Assembly (NCBI RefSeq): GCF_900636535.1
Contig: NZ_LR134289.1
Span: forward strand, 1,860,001 to 1,924,000
Direction: 5' to 3'
DNA from: Chryseobacterium gleum
GTDB taxonomy: Bacteria; Bacteroidota; Bacteroidia; Flavobacteriales; Weeksellaceae
Length of the DNA stretch: 64,000 nucleotides
The position numbers and the translations under genes are program-made. Positions within the stretch are counted from its first letter, which is position 1, and each line of letters starts with the position of its first letter. Below are positions 1 to 8,882 of the stretch, in pieces. Under the pieces are notes generated by a model. It worked only from the letters and a program-made list of their open reading frames with translations, was not told the origin of the DNA and searched no databases.

Positions 1-649
1 TATTTTCAAAAGAGCTGACGAAGTTTACTCCCATCACCGATGTTAAAAAAGGATCTTCTCCATAGGTTTCCTCTGTCCTGCCCCACCGTACATCATTAGC
101 CAGGTTCACTACCGGTGTCAGAATCTGGCGGATCCCCCTTAGTTTTGATTCTTTTGCAATAGCTGCTGAAACTTTGTTCATCAAATCCGGATTGAAAGTA
201 GCGGCCAGACCAATTGCCTGAGGAAAAGCGGTGGCTCCTTCTCTTACCAATCCATGTAATGCTTCATCAAAAGGAATAATCGGGATTCCTAATCTTGATT
301 CTTCCACGAAATATTTCTGAATCGCATTGATTTTCTTTGCCAGTTTCCCGGCATCTTCATTGGCATTGTATTTCAGCAGTTGACCGGCAGCCCCACCTCC
401 CTGGTTTCCGGCGCTTACCTGTAATCCAAAAATCCCGTGAACATATTGTTCTTTAGGAACATTATCCAAATCACCGGGAATCATAAAACACTGCCAGAAC
501 TTTTCTTCAGAAGTCATTCTCTTCAACAAGTCCTGAACCCTGGCTTCAACAGGTTGTGCGGGATCTTTATATAGAGGTTTCTGAGCGGAAATAATGACAA
601 CATTCAACAATAAAGCAATTCCCGTGAGTTTAAAGCTAAAAACTCTCAT
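1..649 (-). CDS. Glycoside hydrolase family 3 beta-glucosidase/xylosidase, N-terminal part (runs off left edge)
   Basis: About 216 N-terminal residues are present and the reading frame stays open to base 1. The protein starts with a hydrophobic signal peptide (MRVFSFKLTGIALLLNVV). Mature sequence then has GH3 N-terminal-domain features: a start like KPLYKDPAQPVEARVQDLL, then MTSEEKFWQ, the strand SRLGIPIIPFDEALHG, and the EETYGEDPFLTS motif that precedes the catalytic region. The catalytic Asp lies outside the window. The ATG shares one base with the stop of the GH29 gene (TAATG), so the two are probably translationally coupled and work on the same glycan in the periplasm. The substrate cannot be told from the sequence. 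Confidence 0.9.
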   Translation of the reverse strand, partial: MRVFSFKLTGIALLLNVVIISAQKPLYKDPAQPVEARVQDLLKRMTSEEKFWQCFMIPGDLDNVPKEQYVHGIFGLQVSAGNQGGGAAGQLLKYNANEDAGKLAKKINAIQKYFVEESRLGIPIIPFDEALHGLVREGATAFPQAIGLAATFNPDLMNKVSAAIAKESKLRGIRQILTPVVNLANDVRWGRTEETYGEDPFLTSVMGVNFVSSFEN

Positions 650-2094
650 TATTGTGCAATTTGAATTACCGTTGCATATTTCAGGTTTTTCCTTTCTTCA
701 GGCAATTTGATTTCAATGGTATTTGCTCCTGTTTTTTTCCACTGAATTTTTGATGAAATACCCAAGACTTTCAAGGATTTGGGCTTAAAATTTTCCGGAA
801 CAGTAAAAGTAAGCAAAGCTGGAGCCTGATATTCTGATTTTTCATCAAGATGAAAGACATTAACGGTATGATGGTCCTTGCTTTGGGTATAATAGTAATT
901 TCCTTCGTGATAAGGTGCGATGCTTCTGGTGGCAAAAACAGCTGATCCATTTTTATCCATCCAGCCGGAAATCTGCTGTAATCTTTCATAAACGATAGCA
1001 TCATAATCTCCGTTAGGTCCGGGAGCAATATTCATAAGGTAATTTCCTCCTCTTGAAATGATCTTCACCAGAGTTTCAATGATTTTTTGAGAAGTTTTAT
1101 AGTTATCATTGGGAACGTAGGAAAAGGAATCTCCCATAGTGATACAGCTTTCCCATGGAATAGAAAGTGCGTGTTCCGGAACTGCCTGCTCGGGAGTCAC
1201 ATAGTTTTCCCATTTGCCGGGAACGGTACGGTCAACAATGATAATTCCAGGCTGATTTCTTCTTGCCATGGTTCCTATTTTGTCCATATCAATGTCCTGC
1301 TCTACTTTGATGGTACGCTGCCATTCTACTTTCGGATCTATGGTGTTGAAAGGGCGCACCCAGCCTCCATCAAGCCAAAGAATATCAACTTTTCCGTAAT
1401 TGGAAGTAATTTCATTTAACTGATTGAAAGTAAATTTTTTAAAGTTCTCCCATCTTTCCGGGTATTTCTTCGGATCGTAATTGACATTTCTGTCTTTCGG
1501 CGGAAAGTAAGACCACCAGTAATCATCAGAATGCCAGTCAGGTTTTGAGAAATAGGCTCCTATTTTAAATCCTTCTTTCCGGAAAGTATTGAAGATTTCT
1601 TTCGTCACATCCGATTTTGGATTTTTTGAAAACGGGGATTTAGGAGAGGTAATTTTATAATCTGACTGTTGGGTATCAAACATGGCAAATCCGTCGTGAT
1701 GCTTGGTAGTAAAAACTACATACTTCATTCCTGCTTTTTTTACAGCATCAGCCCATTTCTGAGGATTAAACTGAACAGGATTGAAAGTCGTCTGAAGATT
1801 TTCATAATTTTTTACATATTCGTAGTAAGATTTTCCGTGTTCAGGTTTTCTTTGAGTCCATGACTCGTCTTCAGGACATAAGCTCCAGCTTTCAACAATT
1901 CCCCACTGGCTGTAGGTTCCCCAATGCATAAACAGCCCGAATTTCATATCCTGCCATTGGTCCAGATTCTGGACAACCAGCGGATCTGTGGGTTTCTGAT
2001 ATCCTTCGGATACATTATGGGCTTGTGAAAATACTATTGAACTTATTAAAAAGGATGAAAGAAAAAAGGATTTTATTTTGGGGATAACCAACAT
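649..2094 (-). CDS. GH29 alpha-L-fucosidase, secreted
   Basis: A protein of 481 residues with a signal peptide of about 25 residues, cleaved near VFSQA. GH29 features seen: FGLFMHWGTYS (about residues 52-62), the substrate-binding stretch TTKHHDGFAMFD (129-140), and ILWLDGGW, whose Asp242 aligns with the GH29 nucleophile. The C-terminal part (about 390-481) looks like the usual beta-sandwich. The family removes alpha-linked L-fucose from glycans. The gene overlaps the start of the downstream GH3 gene by one base and lies 50 bp after the epimerase gene. The family call is firm. The substrate linkage is not known. Confidence 0.93.
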   Translation of the reverse strand: MLVIPKIKSFFLSSFLISSIVFSQAHNVSEGYQKPTDPLVVQNLDQWQDMKFGLFMHWGTYSQWGIVESWSLCPEDESWTQRKPEHGKSYYEYVKNYENLQTTFNPVQFNPQKWADAVKKAGMKYVVFTTKHHDGFAMFDTQQSDYKITSPKSPFSKNPKSDVTKEIFNTFRKEGFKIGAYFSKPDWHSDDYWWSYFPPKDRNVNYDPKKYPERWENFKKFTFNQLNEITSNYGKVDILWLDGGWVRPFNTIDPKVEWQRTIKVEQDIDMDKIGTMARRNQPGIIIVDRTVPGKWENYVTPEQAVPEHALSIPWESCITMGDSFSYVPNDNYKTSQKIIETLVKIISRGGNYLMNIAPGPNGDYDAIVYERLQQISGWMDKNGSAVFATRSIAPYHEGNYYYTQSKDHHTVNVFHLDEKSEYQAPALLTFTVPENFKPKSLKVLGISSKIQWKKTGANTIEIKLPEERKNLKYATVIQIAQ

Positions 2095-2144
2095 ATGGAA
2101 TAGTTTTCCGCTAATTTAATTATCCTTTGGGACACCCGCAAACA

Positions 2145-3044
2145 TTAGGATTCCAGAAGACTAATAATAGCATCATCAAAGCCGGGACAGGAAAACTGAA
2201 ATCCACTTTTCATGAGCCTTTCCGGGTAACCGTTTCTACTTTTTAACAGCAGTTCGGTTTCTGTTTTCAGGAATATGGATGCAATTTCCAGCTGCCAGAT
2301 GGGAGCGTTGAGTCCGAAAGGTGCTTTCAGTCCTTTTCTCAGTTTTTTCATCATGACTTCATTCGATAATGGTGACGGCGCAGTGATATTAACAGCTCCT
2401 GAAATATTTTCATGTTGAATAATCCAGTCTACGGCTTTACAGAAATCTTCAATGTGAATCCAGCTTACCATCTGGTTTCCCCTGCCCTGTTTTCCCCCTA
2501 ATCCGAGTTTTGTAATCATTTTCAATTTAGGAAAAGCTCCGCCGTTATTTCCCAAAACAATAGAAGTTCGCAAAGCTACTTTCCGTATTTCATTATTTTG
2601 AACAGCAAAGAATTCTTTTTCCCAGCTTTTGCAGATGTTCATTGAAAAATCATCTCCGATAACTCCGTTTTCTTCTGTGTTCAGATGCTTTTCGGAATGA
2701 ACGTAAATGGTTGCAGAGCTTGCATTCAACCATATTTTTGGCTTTTCAGAGCATTGATCCACTGCTTTCTGTAATATTCTTGTACTGTCAATTCTTGAGG
2801 AGTAGATTTCTTTTTTGTTTTTCTCATGATACCGGCAATCCACAGACTTTCCTGTAAGATTGATCAGAACATCTGCATTTTCAAGGCTGTTTTTCCATTC
2901 TCCTATGGTTTGGGCATCCCAATAGATTTCATTTTTACGTTTTGGATTACGGGTCAGAATATATACATGATCTCCTTTTTCTGTAAAGTATTTTTCTAAG
3001 CTTTTACCAAGAAATCCGGTGCCTCCGGCTATGATTATTTTCAT
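2145..3044 (-). CDS. TIGR01777-family NAD(P)-binding epimerase (SDR39U1-like)
   Basis: I place the start at the ATG at 3044, giving 299 residues, because MKIIIAGGTGFLG puts the GGTGFLG nucleotide-binding loop at residues 7-13 as in the family. An in-frame ATG 57 nt upstream would add a tail with no family match. Other features are LINLTGKSV, the IDSTR stretch, WIHIEDF and a short C-terminal domain (APFGLNAPIWQLEI). Such atypical extended SDR proteins are called nucleoside-diphosphate-sugar epimerases, but the reaction is mostly unproven. It is last in a run of minus-strand genes with SRPBCC and DUF2071 proteins, a combination I have seen together in flavobacteria. Confidence 0.85.
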   Translation of the reverse strand: MKIIIAGGTGFLGKSLEKYFTEKGDHVYILTRNPKRKNEIYWDAQTIGEWKNSLENADVLINLTGKSVDCRYHEKNKKEIYSSRIDSTRILQKAVDQCSEKPKIWLNASSATIYVHSEKHLNTEENGVIGDDFSMNICKSWEKEFFAVQNNEIRKVALRTSIVLGNNGGAFPKLKMITKLGLGGKQGRGNQMVSWIHIEDFCKAVDWIIQHENISGAVNITAPSPLSNEVMMKKLRKGLKAPFGLNAPIWQLEIASIFLKTETELLLKSRNGYPERLMKSGFQFSCPGFDDAIISLLES

Positions 3045-3241
3045 TGTTTTAAAGTTTAAAGTTTCAGATTCAATGTTTAAGGTTTTAACCACAGATTTCA
3101 CAGAGGTGTATGTTTAAATGTTTTTACACGTATAAAATCGAAGATTTTGAAAACTTTTATAACTTTTGTGGTTAGTTTTTCCCGCAGATGCCACAGATTT
3201 TATGGATGATTGTGGACAGGGTTCCATTGATCTTTGGATTT
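3045..3241. other. Intergenic spacer with weak inverted repeat
   Basis: This 197-bp gap holds TAACCACA at 3086-3093 and its complement TGTGGTTA at 3167-3174, with 'cacagatttcacaga'-type sequence beside both. A similar cacagat...cacagattt tract occurs at 62182-62207, so this is probably a decayed copy of a dispersed non-coding repeat. No gene is seen. Confidence 0.4.
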
Positions 3242-3964
3242 TTAGCTGATATATTTTTTGGTTTTAACCTGAACTTCTGATCCTTCTGCTAACATGACAG
3301 AAATAGGGTCCTGATGATTCAGACATTCAAAATTATTTCCATAATTTTTTTGAAAATCAATGTCCAACTGATGGTCTTTTATAGTATAGCAGTCCCATTT
3401 CGGATGGCATACTTCATATTCGGAAGTGGTATTTCCCTTTTTTGTAAAGCCAAAATAATGCTCTGTGATAAATTCAAATTCTGAGTTTGCTTCCATAGGT
3501 CTCGGTGTATTTTCTGCAATAATCTGAATGGAATGCCAGTTTTTATCTTTCCATGAATACCGGATCAGCAGCTCATCTTCTTTTTGATGAATCAGGTTTT
3601 TCATCGGCATGGTATGATAATTTTCTTTGTAAATGGTATTAGCGACAAAGCTTAATGCCGGTCTGGGAACAATTTCTTTAATAAATACAACACCCCTTTT
3701 CCAGGCTCCTTTTTCTTTTTTCTTTACATAAAATCTTAAATTTACCTCTCCAAAATTCCGGTGAAAAGGAACTGGCAGCTCCAATAGTTTAGTATTTAAA
3801 AACATAAATCCTACAAGACTTACATAACATTTGCCTTTATAAAAATCTAACTCTGTCCCTTTTGGAAGGTATGGGAGCAAAATTTCAGGATTGATCTCAT
3901 AATTGATGATGGCCAGTTTTCGCCATTCTGCTTTTAAAAAGTTCATAACTGTAATTTTTAGCAT
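3242..3964 (-). CDS. DUF2071 (YqjF-like) protein
   Basis: A protein of 240 residues. Matches to the DUF2071/YqjF family include FLKAEWRKLAIINYEINPEILLPYLPKGTELD near the N-terminus, CYVSLVGFMF, FGEVNLRFYVK, GVVFIKEIVPR and SEFEFITEHYFGFT. The fold is known from acetoacetate-decarboxylase-like structures, but no reaction is established for this branch. The start at 3964 overlaps the TAA of the SRPBCC gene (TAATG), which suggests translational coupling. An alternative ATG at 3946 would give MNFLKAEW, closer to many family members. No signal peptide or membrane segment is seen, so it is likely cytoplasmic. Confidence 0.85.
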   Translation of the reverse strand: MLKITVMNFLKAEWRKLAIINYEINPEILLPYLPKGTELDFYKGKCYVSLVGFMFLNTKLLELPVPFHRNFGEVNLRFYVKKKEKGAWKRGVVFIKEIVPRPALSFVANTIYKENYHTMPMKNLIHQKEDELLIRYSWKDKNWHSIQIIAENTPRPMEANSEFEFITEHYFGFTKKGNTTSEYEVCHPKWDCYTIKDHQLDIDFQKNYGNNFECLNHQDPISVMLAEGSEVQVKTKKYIS

Positions 3965-4440
3965 TAAAAAACTGCAATTCCGTCCCGAAGGGAAGATTCT
4001 GCAATCGTTTTGATCATTTCATTTCTTTGAATCAGAAATTTTTTGAGATAGCCTCTGAGAAAAATAGCATTGAATAATTTTCCAATGATACCTAAAGGAG
4101 ATTCAAATTCAAAAATATCTGTCATGAGTGTTTTTCCGTTTACAGATTTAAAAATATGCCTGTGGCGCATAGATTTGAAAGCACCTTTCTGCATGACATC
4201 AATGAACTGAAACGGTTTTTCCATGCTGACAATTTTTGTAGTGAGATTTTGATAAATGCCCAGATGTTTTGCCCTCCAGGTAACAGTTTCATTTTCTTCA
4301 ATCAAACCTGAAGTACGGCCTGCAATTGCTTTCTCATGGGATTTTGAGGTTGATTGCTGGTGCAAATCTATATTTCTCGCCAGATCAAAGACATAATGAA
4401 TATCTGCGTTGATTACGGTGTTTAAATAGATGGTTGACAT
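3964..4440 (-). CDS. SRPBCC-superfamily protein
   Basis: A protein of 158 residues with the pattern of a START-like (SRPBCC) ligand-binding fold: N-terminal strand STIYLNTVINADIHYVFDLARN, the central ENETVTWRAKHLGIYQNLTTKI strands, FQFIDVMQKGAFKSMRHRHIF and a long C-terminal helix (LKKFLIQRNEMIKTIAES). Such proteins bind small hydrophobic ligands; the ligand here is unknown. It overlaps the DUF2071 gene by one base, and the same pair next to a TIGR01777 epimerase suggests a shared pathway, possibly lipid- or pigment-linked, which is inference. Confidence 0.82.
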   Translation of the reverse strand: MSTIYLNTVINADIHYVFDLARNIDLHQQSTSKSHEKAIAGRTSGLIEENETVTWRAKHLGIYQNLTTKIVSMEKPFQFIDVMQKGAFKSMRHRHIFKSVNGKTLMTDIFEFESPLGIIGKLFNAIFLRGYLKKFLIQRNEMIKTIAESSLRDGIAVF

Positions 4441-4567
4441 TTCAAATGGTTTTATGATTGTTAGCGTTTTACTTTATAATGATCCTTTTCTTGTGAAATA
4501 AATAACCAGGAACAGGTGAATGATTAGATTTTTCATAATTTAAATTTTGAGAGATGTATTATAAAAA

Positions 4568-4978
4568 CTAATTGCCTTTGTAGGTTGTAGTTTTATCAAT
4601 TGTCAATTTTTCTTTATTCAATGCATGTTTACGTCCTTTTAGGAATAATAACAGATTCAGAAGCATCATTATTCCTAAATAGATTGAAAATCCTCCGATC
4701 TTTTTACTCAGCGCTACTACCAGCCTTTCCACACTTTCAATTTGAAAGAATTCTATAATACATAAAGCAAAACCAATATTTAAAAGATAAAAACCTATTT
4801 TAAAAAGAGAGTTGGTAGCCATTGCGATATCTGTTTTCTGGTGGAAAATGTCGATCATGAATGTCTTTGAATTTTTAAATAAAAATTGTGATACCAATAC
4901 TGTAAGCGTAATTACGATTGGTAAATAGATCATGTACGCTGAAAAATTGTACGTTGCGGTTAAAACTGTAGTTGCCAT
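4568..4978 (-). CDS. Membrane protein of unknown function (paralogue of next gene)
   Basis: A protein of 136 residues with about three hydrophobic spans (roughly 13-34, 60-80, 92-113). It ends in a charged tail (KGRKHALNKEKLTIDK). The segment LFKIGFYLLNIGFALCII followed by ESVERLVVALSKKIGG resembles the matching part of the upstream gene (LLRCYYLLNLGYIAIN...NSLEEMISITATRVGS), so the two look like diverged duplicates. It sits 7 bp after that gene, clearly in the same transcript. No function is recognised. Confidence 0.75.
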   Translation of the reverse strand: MATTVLTATYNFSAYMIYLPIVITLTVLVSQFLFKNSKTFMIDIFHQKTDIAMATNSLFKIGFYLLNIGFALCIIEFFQIESVERLVVALSKKIGGFSIYLGIMMLLNLLLFLKGRKHALNKEKLTIDKTTTYKGN

Positions 4979-4985
4979 AATGATA

Positions 4986-5330
4986 TTATTTTAATGTTAA
5001 TTTATTTCTTAAAAAGTAAAGCATGAAAATGTTGATATAGTGCAATACACAAAGAATCAAAACGATACTTCCAACTCTCGTTGCTGTAATACTTATCATT
5101 TCTTCCAGACTGTTTATTTTGTTCCAGGTTGTAAGATTGATAGCGATATATCCTAAATTCAACAAGTAATAACACCTAAGAAGTATCCTGTTAATTGTCA
5201 GACAGATACCTTCATCATGAAGCAGATATTTTAAATACGCTTTTCCTTCATGGTAACACCTTCTTCCTACATCAATCGTTATATACGAACTGATAGTTAA
5301 AAAGAGTATATACGAAATAATATTGAACAT
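4986..5330 (-). CDS. Membrane protein of unknown function (paralogue of previous gene)
   Basis: A protein of 114 residues with an N-terminal hydrophobic span (ISYILFLTISSYITI), a central span (YYLLNLGYIAINL) and a C-terminal one (IVLILCVLHYINIFMLYFL). The central and C-terminal halves align by eye with the downstream 136-residue protein. It lies in the cluster headed by the GbsR-type regulator. The topology suggests an integral inner-membrane protein; a two-protein complex with its paralogue is possible but not shown. Confidence 0.75.
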   Translation of the reverse strand: MFNIISYILFLTISSYITIDVGRRCYHEGKAYLKYLLHDEGICLTINRILLRCYYLLNLGYIAINLTTWNKINSLEEMISITATRVGSIVLILCVLHYINIFMLYFLRNKLTLK

Positions 5331-5400
5331 TTTATAAATTTTATATTTTCAGTAATTTATGAAAGTTTATAGGAAATAAAAAAGGATTTTCATCCTTTGA

Positions 5401-6099
5401 TTATTGTAGTTTATTTTTCTTAAGATACTCTTTTATACCAGACCATATAGAAAACTTGCAGGTGCTATCTCTAATCGTGTCTGATTTTCCTTTATTATAG
5501 AAAATATATACATCTCTGGTAGTACAATCACCATCTTTCGGGATTTCCCTTATTTCATTTTCAGTTTTTACAAAATAAGCCCATGTTGTTTTATCTATCG
5601 CTTTTAGATTTCCACCTTCCTGGCGGATAAAAAAATGATTATTTTTATTTATAACAGTTATTGAGTCTTTTTCCTGATGAAAGCAACCTGTAGATTTAAA
5701 GACCAATTTTGCTTCTGAATCTTTTAGGTTTTCAAAAACTGATTTGTTATTTTTTTTAACCAAGCTGTCAAGAGCGATTCTTATTCTGTACGTTTTAGAT
5801 TCATCTACTTCTATTTCTTTTCTGATAGTTTCTCCAAAATTGTTTTCGTACACAAATGAGTATTTTCCTTCTTTTATGCTGTCCAGTTTTATATTAGAAT
5901 TTAAAGACAGGGCATACTTTTCAGGTTCTAAAATTTTGAATATCTTTTCATCCTTGTAAATTTCAATCTTATACAAATCATTTATCTTATGATTATAAGG
6001 ATCAGAATTTTCTTTATAAATTTCAAAACCGGCATTCACATTTTTCTGGCAACTGATTATTAAAAAGCCTGAAATGAATAATAAAAGAAGATTTTTCAT
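5401..6099 (-). CDS. Predicted lipoprotein of unknown function
   Basis: A protein of 232 residues starting MKNLLLLFISGFLIISCQK, a type II signal peptide with lipobox Cys17. The rest is hydrophilic, Lys/Glu/Asp-rich and beta-strand-like, with three later cysteines (in STGCFH, DGDCTTRD and DSTCKF). There is no recognised family. It starts 16 bp after the regulator stop, so it is likely regulated with it. It is probably anchored in the outer membrane or periplasm. Confidence 0.8.
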   Translation of the reverse strand: MKNLLLLFISGFLIISCQKNVNAGFEIYKENSDPYNHKINDLYKIEIYKDEKIFKILEPEKYALSLNSNIKLDSIKEGKYSFVYENNFGETIRKEIEVDESKTYRIRIALDSLVKKNNKSVFENLKDSEAKLVFKSTGCFHQEKDSITVINKNNHFFIRQEGGNLKAIDKTTWAYFVKTENEIREIPKDGDCTTRDVYIFYNKGKSDTIRDSTCKFSIWSGIKEYLKKNKLQ

Positions 6100-6115
6100 G
6101 TGTGGAATCCTTCTT

Positions 6116-6619
6116 TTATTTCAACAGATTGGTAATCTTCCCTACCAGCCAGTGGTCATCACTTTTGATGGCCAGGTCCATAATATTATTGATTTTTCCG
6201 GTTACAGAGCTGAAGTCATTCATCAGCTTGATGAATTCCTGAGCTTCTTCCGAATCTTTATCCTCAATATTTTTTAATTCTTCCAAAAAAGAAATTACAG
6301 GTTCTATTTCTCTTTTTCTGCGCTCTTTGGTAATCTGTTTGAACAGGTACCATACATCTTTTTCTGCCACGAAATATTCTTTTCTGTCTCCTTTTATCAG
6401 TTCTTTTTTTACAATTCCCCAATCGATCAGGCCGCGAAGGTTCATATTGGCATTTCCTCTTGAAATTTCCAGCTGTTCCATCACCTCATCAGTAGAAAGA
6501 GGTCTGTTGCTGGCCAAAAGTAATGCATGCACCTGTGCCATTGTACGGTTAATTCCCCAATTGGTAGCAAAGGTCCCCCAGGTTTGGATGTATTTTTCTT
6601 TGGCTTCTGAAAGCTGCAT
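6116..6619 (-). CDS. GbsR/MarR-family transcriptional regulator
   Basis: A protein of 167 residues. The N-terminal 90 residues form a winged helix: WGINRTMAQVHALLLASNRPLSTDEVMEQLEISRGNANMNLRGLIDWGIVKK is a textbook GbsR-type HTH followed by a wing (GDRKEYF). The C-terminal half is helical (RRKREIEPVISFLEELKNIED) for dimerisation. It heads the minus-strand cluster that continues into the lipoprotein and membrane proteins, and a palindrome overlaps the -33 position of its promoter, so it is probably autoregulated. The effector is unknown. Confidence 0.9.
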   Translation of the reverse strand: MQLSEAKEKYIQTWGTFATNWGINRTMAQVHALLLASNRPLSTDEVMEQLEISRGNANMNLRGLIDWGIVKKELIKGDRKEYFVAEKDVWYLFKQITKERRKREIEPVISFLEELKNIEDKDSEEAQEFIKLMNDFSSVTGKINNIMDLAIKSDDHWLVGKITNLLK

Positions 6620-6645
6620 GTTATCTGTTTTTTAAATTCCTGTAA

Positions 6646-6689
6646 CAAATGTAATTATAATTTTTGAATTTTCAATAATTTTTGAAAAT
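6646..6689 (-). promoter_or_regulatory. Promoter and likely autoregulatory operator of the GbsR-type gene
   Basis: On the minus strand a -33 TTG (6675-6673) is followed after exactly 19 nt by the -7 box TACATTTG (6653-6646), a canonical flavobacterial promoter. The palindrome ATTTTCAA-N6-TTGAAAAT (6668-6689) covers the -33 element, a position expected for repression by the downstream regulator. The promoter is seen directly; regulator binding is inferred. Confidence 0.7.
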
Positions 6690-6701
6690 TAATTTTAAAA
6701 T

Positions 6702-6733
6702 AAAACAGACTGGCATGAAGGAGCCTGTTTTTT
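6702..6733 (-). terminator. Rho-independent terminator after the A2M gene
   Basis: The minus strand reads AAAACAGGC, a loop, then GCC(AGT)CTGTTTT with a 3-nt bulge, followed by a T-rich stretch. It lies just downstream of the stop of the alpha-2-macroglobulin gene. Confidence 0.55.
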
Positions 6734-6743
6734 ATTTATAACA

Positions 6744-8882
6744 TCAAGGTTCAATACTTGTAGTAATTCCCTGATTCCAATGTTTTGCTTCCGGCATATA
6801 ATACAGATATACATTACTTGATTTTGCAGTATATGTTCCTGCAAACTCTGCTTTGAGATCAAGATTGATGGTTTTTGTTTCTTCCGCATCAAGGTGTTCC
6901 CAGTAAAGCACCAGATAATTATCAAAGATTTCATAATAGGAAATCTGTTTTTTATCAATCAGGTCTTTCAGTAAAGCATTTTGCAATGTCAGTCCTGCAG
7001 GAATACCGATCTTTGCAATGGTCATTGGCAGCTGGCCATTTATTTTATTCTTAACGGTGACAGTCAGTCTGTTGGTCTCACCTACTTTTGATGTTTCTGA
7101 TTTCAGTTTTGTTTCCATAATAACAGGAATATCTTTGCTTTCCGGGGCCTGAAGGGTATAATATTGATATTCGAGTTTATAAGGCTGTCCATTTTTAGCA
7201 GGATAATGAATGTTGATCATATTTTCTCCGGGCTTAAATGCTGAAGAAAGGCTCATCATCGTTGAAGTTTGTGCCTGATTAATCTTTATTACCGGCCTTT
7301 CTGTTCCATATAATTTCTCATTTTTAGACAAAAAATCTGACAACGCCTGCACGGCTAATGTTGTTGCCTGAGTAGAGCCAAACCCGTAATATCCATTGAG
7401 ATTAATAAGCTGATCTGCTGCTTCTGCAATTTTCAACTGATTAAGGCTTTCATCTTTCTGAAGCGCCATAATGTATAAGGAAAGCGTTTCCGCTTCGGCA
7501 GATCTTCCCCACCATGAACCTGTGAAGGTAATGTCACATTTTATATTTTTTGTTTCATACTGCAGGTCCAGAATTTTCATCAGATCATCGTATTCTTTCT
7601 GTTTTCCGAGATGAGCAGCGGTATTGGCCAGCAAAGCCAGCTGATAGGAATCTTTTGTGCCGAGAGCTCTTTTCATCATTACTTTAAAAGAATCTTCAAT
7701 TTCATTTTTAAAGCCCGATCTGGATAAAGCATATACAACATACATATTTCTAGCCCAGAAATACTCAGAATATTCCTTTTTTAACTCATAGCCTTTTCTT
7801 ACCTCAAATAATCCGTTTCCATTTTTTTTAGATAAAATAAATGAAGAAAGCCCTTGAATAAGCTTAACATCGGGATTGACATATTTCTTTAAATCAGTAA
7901 ATTCCAATAAGGCAAATGCTGAAACTGCCACATCTGATTCTTCACTGTTGAAATATCCGAAACCACCGTCTTTATTTTTATAGCTCAGCATTTTCTGGAA
8001 GCCTTTTTTCATATTTTTAACCACCAGATTTTCCGTAGATGTATCGATCTTTCTACCCGACTTTAAATAATCCAGGATAAAAATATTAGGATACACCGTT
8101 GAGGAAAGCTGTTCAAAGCATCCGTAAGGTTCCTTCTTCAGTTGTTCCAGATTGTCAAACATCTGTAAAGCAGCATTTTCAAATACATAATATGAGGAAA
8201 ACAGACTTCCGTTGATATATTCCGGAATATTGATTTTTATATCTTCCGTTTTATTATTGATAATGGAAAATTTATGTGGAAATCCTTTTTCTTCTACTTT
8301 AAAAGGTAAGATCATCGTTTCCCTGAAATCTCCGGATCTGATGGTAAACTGAATATTGGAATCCACTATTTCATCAGTCTGTATTTTGACAAATAATCTT
8401 CCTGATTCTAACGATTTCAGAGTAATCAAGCTGTCAGAATGCATCAGTTTGACATGGTTGGGAACAATGACGTCCATGGTCATTTTTCTGGTTTCTGAAG
8501 AATTATTTTTGAGGACAACAGGAATTATCATCTGATCAGTTCTTGTCAGATACTGAGGAATTTTGGCATCTATTGAAATAAGGCTCTGCGCCGCATAGGC
8601 TGTTTCATCCCTTCCTACAAGTCCTGATGCCGCAATCCCTTCTGTAATAATTCTAAAAGTAGTATTGGCATCTGAGTTATAGAATTCCACGGTTGCCTTC
8701 CCATTCTTATCGGTTTCCACCACTGGGTTCCAGTACAGGGCTTCCCTGTAATCAAAACGATAAGAAGTATTGGTGGTTTTATACTCAGGATAAGCAAATT
8801 TTCTTGATCCGGTGTATGAAGCAAGCTTTCCGTATGGCACGGCTTTTACGGCAAGATAGGATTTCGGGGGTAATGTCAACAT
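6744..8882 (-). CDS. A2M C-terminal fragment (A2M domain, thioester domain)
   Basis: 712 residues. The first few codons (MLTLPP) overlap the preceding fragment in another frame, and true homology begins at KSYLAVKAVPYGK. SYRFDYREALYWNPVVETDKNGKATVEFYNSDANTTFRIITEGI is the A2M domain. EPYGCFEQLSS carries the CxEQ thioester motif (codons at 8109-8120), followed by an alpha-helical thioester domain (GGFGYFNSEESDVAVSAFALLEF, GYYGFGSTQATTLAVQAL) and the C-terminal receptor-binding-like domain. The thioester Cys and Gln are intact, so the ancestral protein could have trapped targets covalently. Confidence 0.85.
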   Translation of the reverse strand: MLTLPPKSYLAVKAVPYGKLASYTGSRKFAYPEYKTTNTSYRFDYREALYWNPVVETDKNGKATVEFYNSDANTTFRIITEGIAASGLVGRDETAYAAQSLISIDAKIPQYLTRTDQMIIPVVLKNNSSETRKMTMDVIVPNHVKLMHSDSLITLKSLESGRLFVKIQTDEIVDSNIQFTIRSGDFRETMILPFKVEEKGFPHKFSIINNKTEDIKINIPEYINGSLFSSYYVFENAALQMFDNLEQLKKEPYGCFEQLSSTVYPNIFILDYLKSGRKIDTSTENLVVKNMKKGFQKMLSYKNKDGGFGYFNSEESDVAVSAFALLEFTDLKKYVNPDVKLIQGLSSFILSKKNGNGLFEVRKGYELKKEYSEYFWARNMYVVYALSRSGFKNEIEDSFKVMMKRALGTKDSYQLALLANTAAHLGKQKEYDDLMKILDLQYETKNIKCDITFTGSWWGRSAEAETLSLYIMALQKDESLNQLKIAEAADQLINLNGYYGFGSTQATTLAVQALSDFLSKNEKLYGTERPVIKINQAQTSTMMSLSSAFKPGENMINIHYPAKNGQPYKLEYQYYTLQAPESKDIPVIMETKLKSETSKVGETNRLTVTVKNKINGQLPMTIAKIGIPAGLTLQNALLKDLIDKKQISYYEIFDNYLVLYWEHLDAEETKTINLDLKAEFAGTYTAKSSNVYLYYMPEAKHWNQGITTSIEP

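Noticed and set aside
6695..6958. An 87-residue minus-strand ORF over the A2M C-terminus and its terminator
   Set aside because: It is out of frame with the A2M gene and runs through the terminator; it has no protein-like features.
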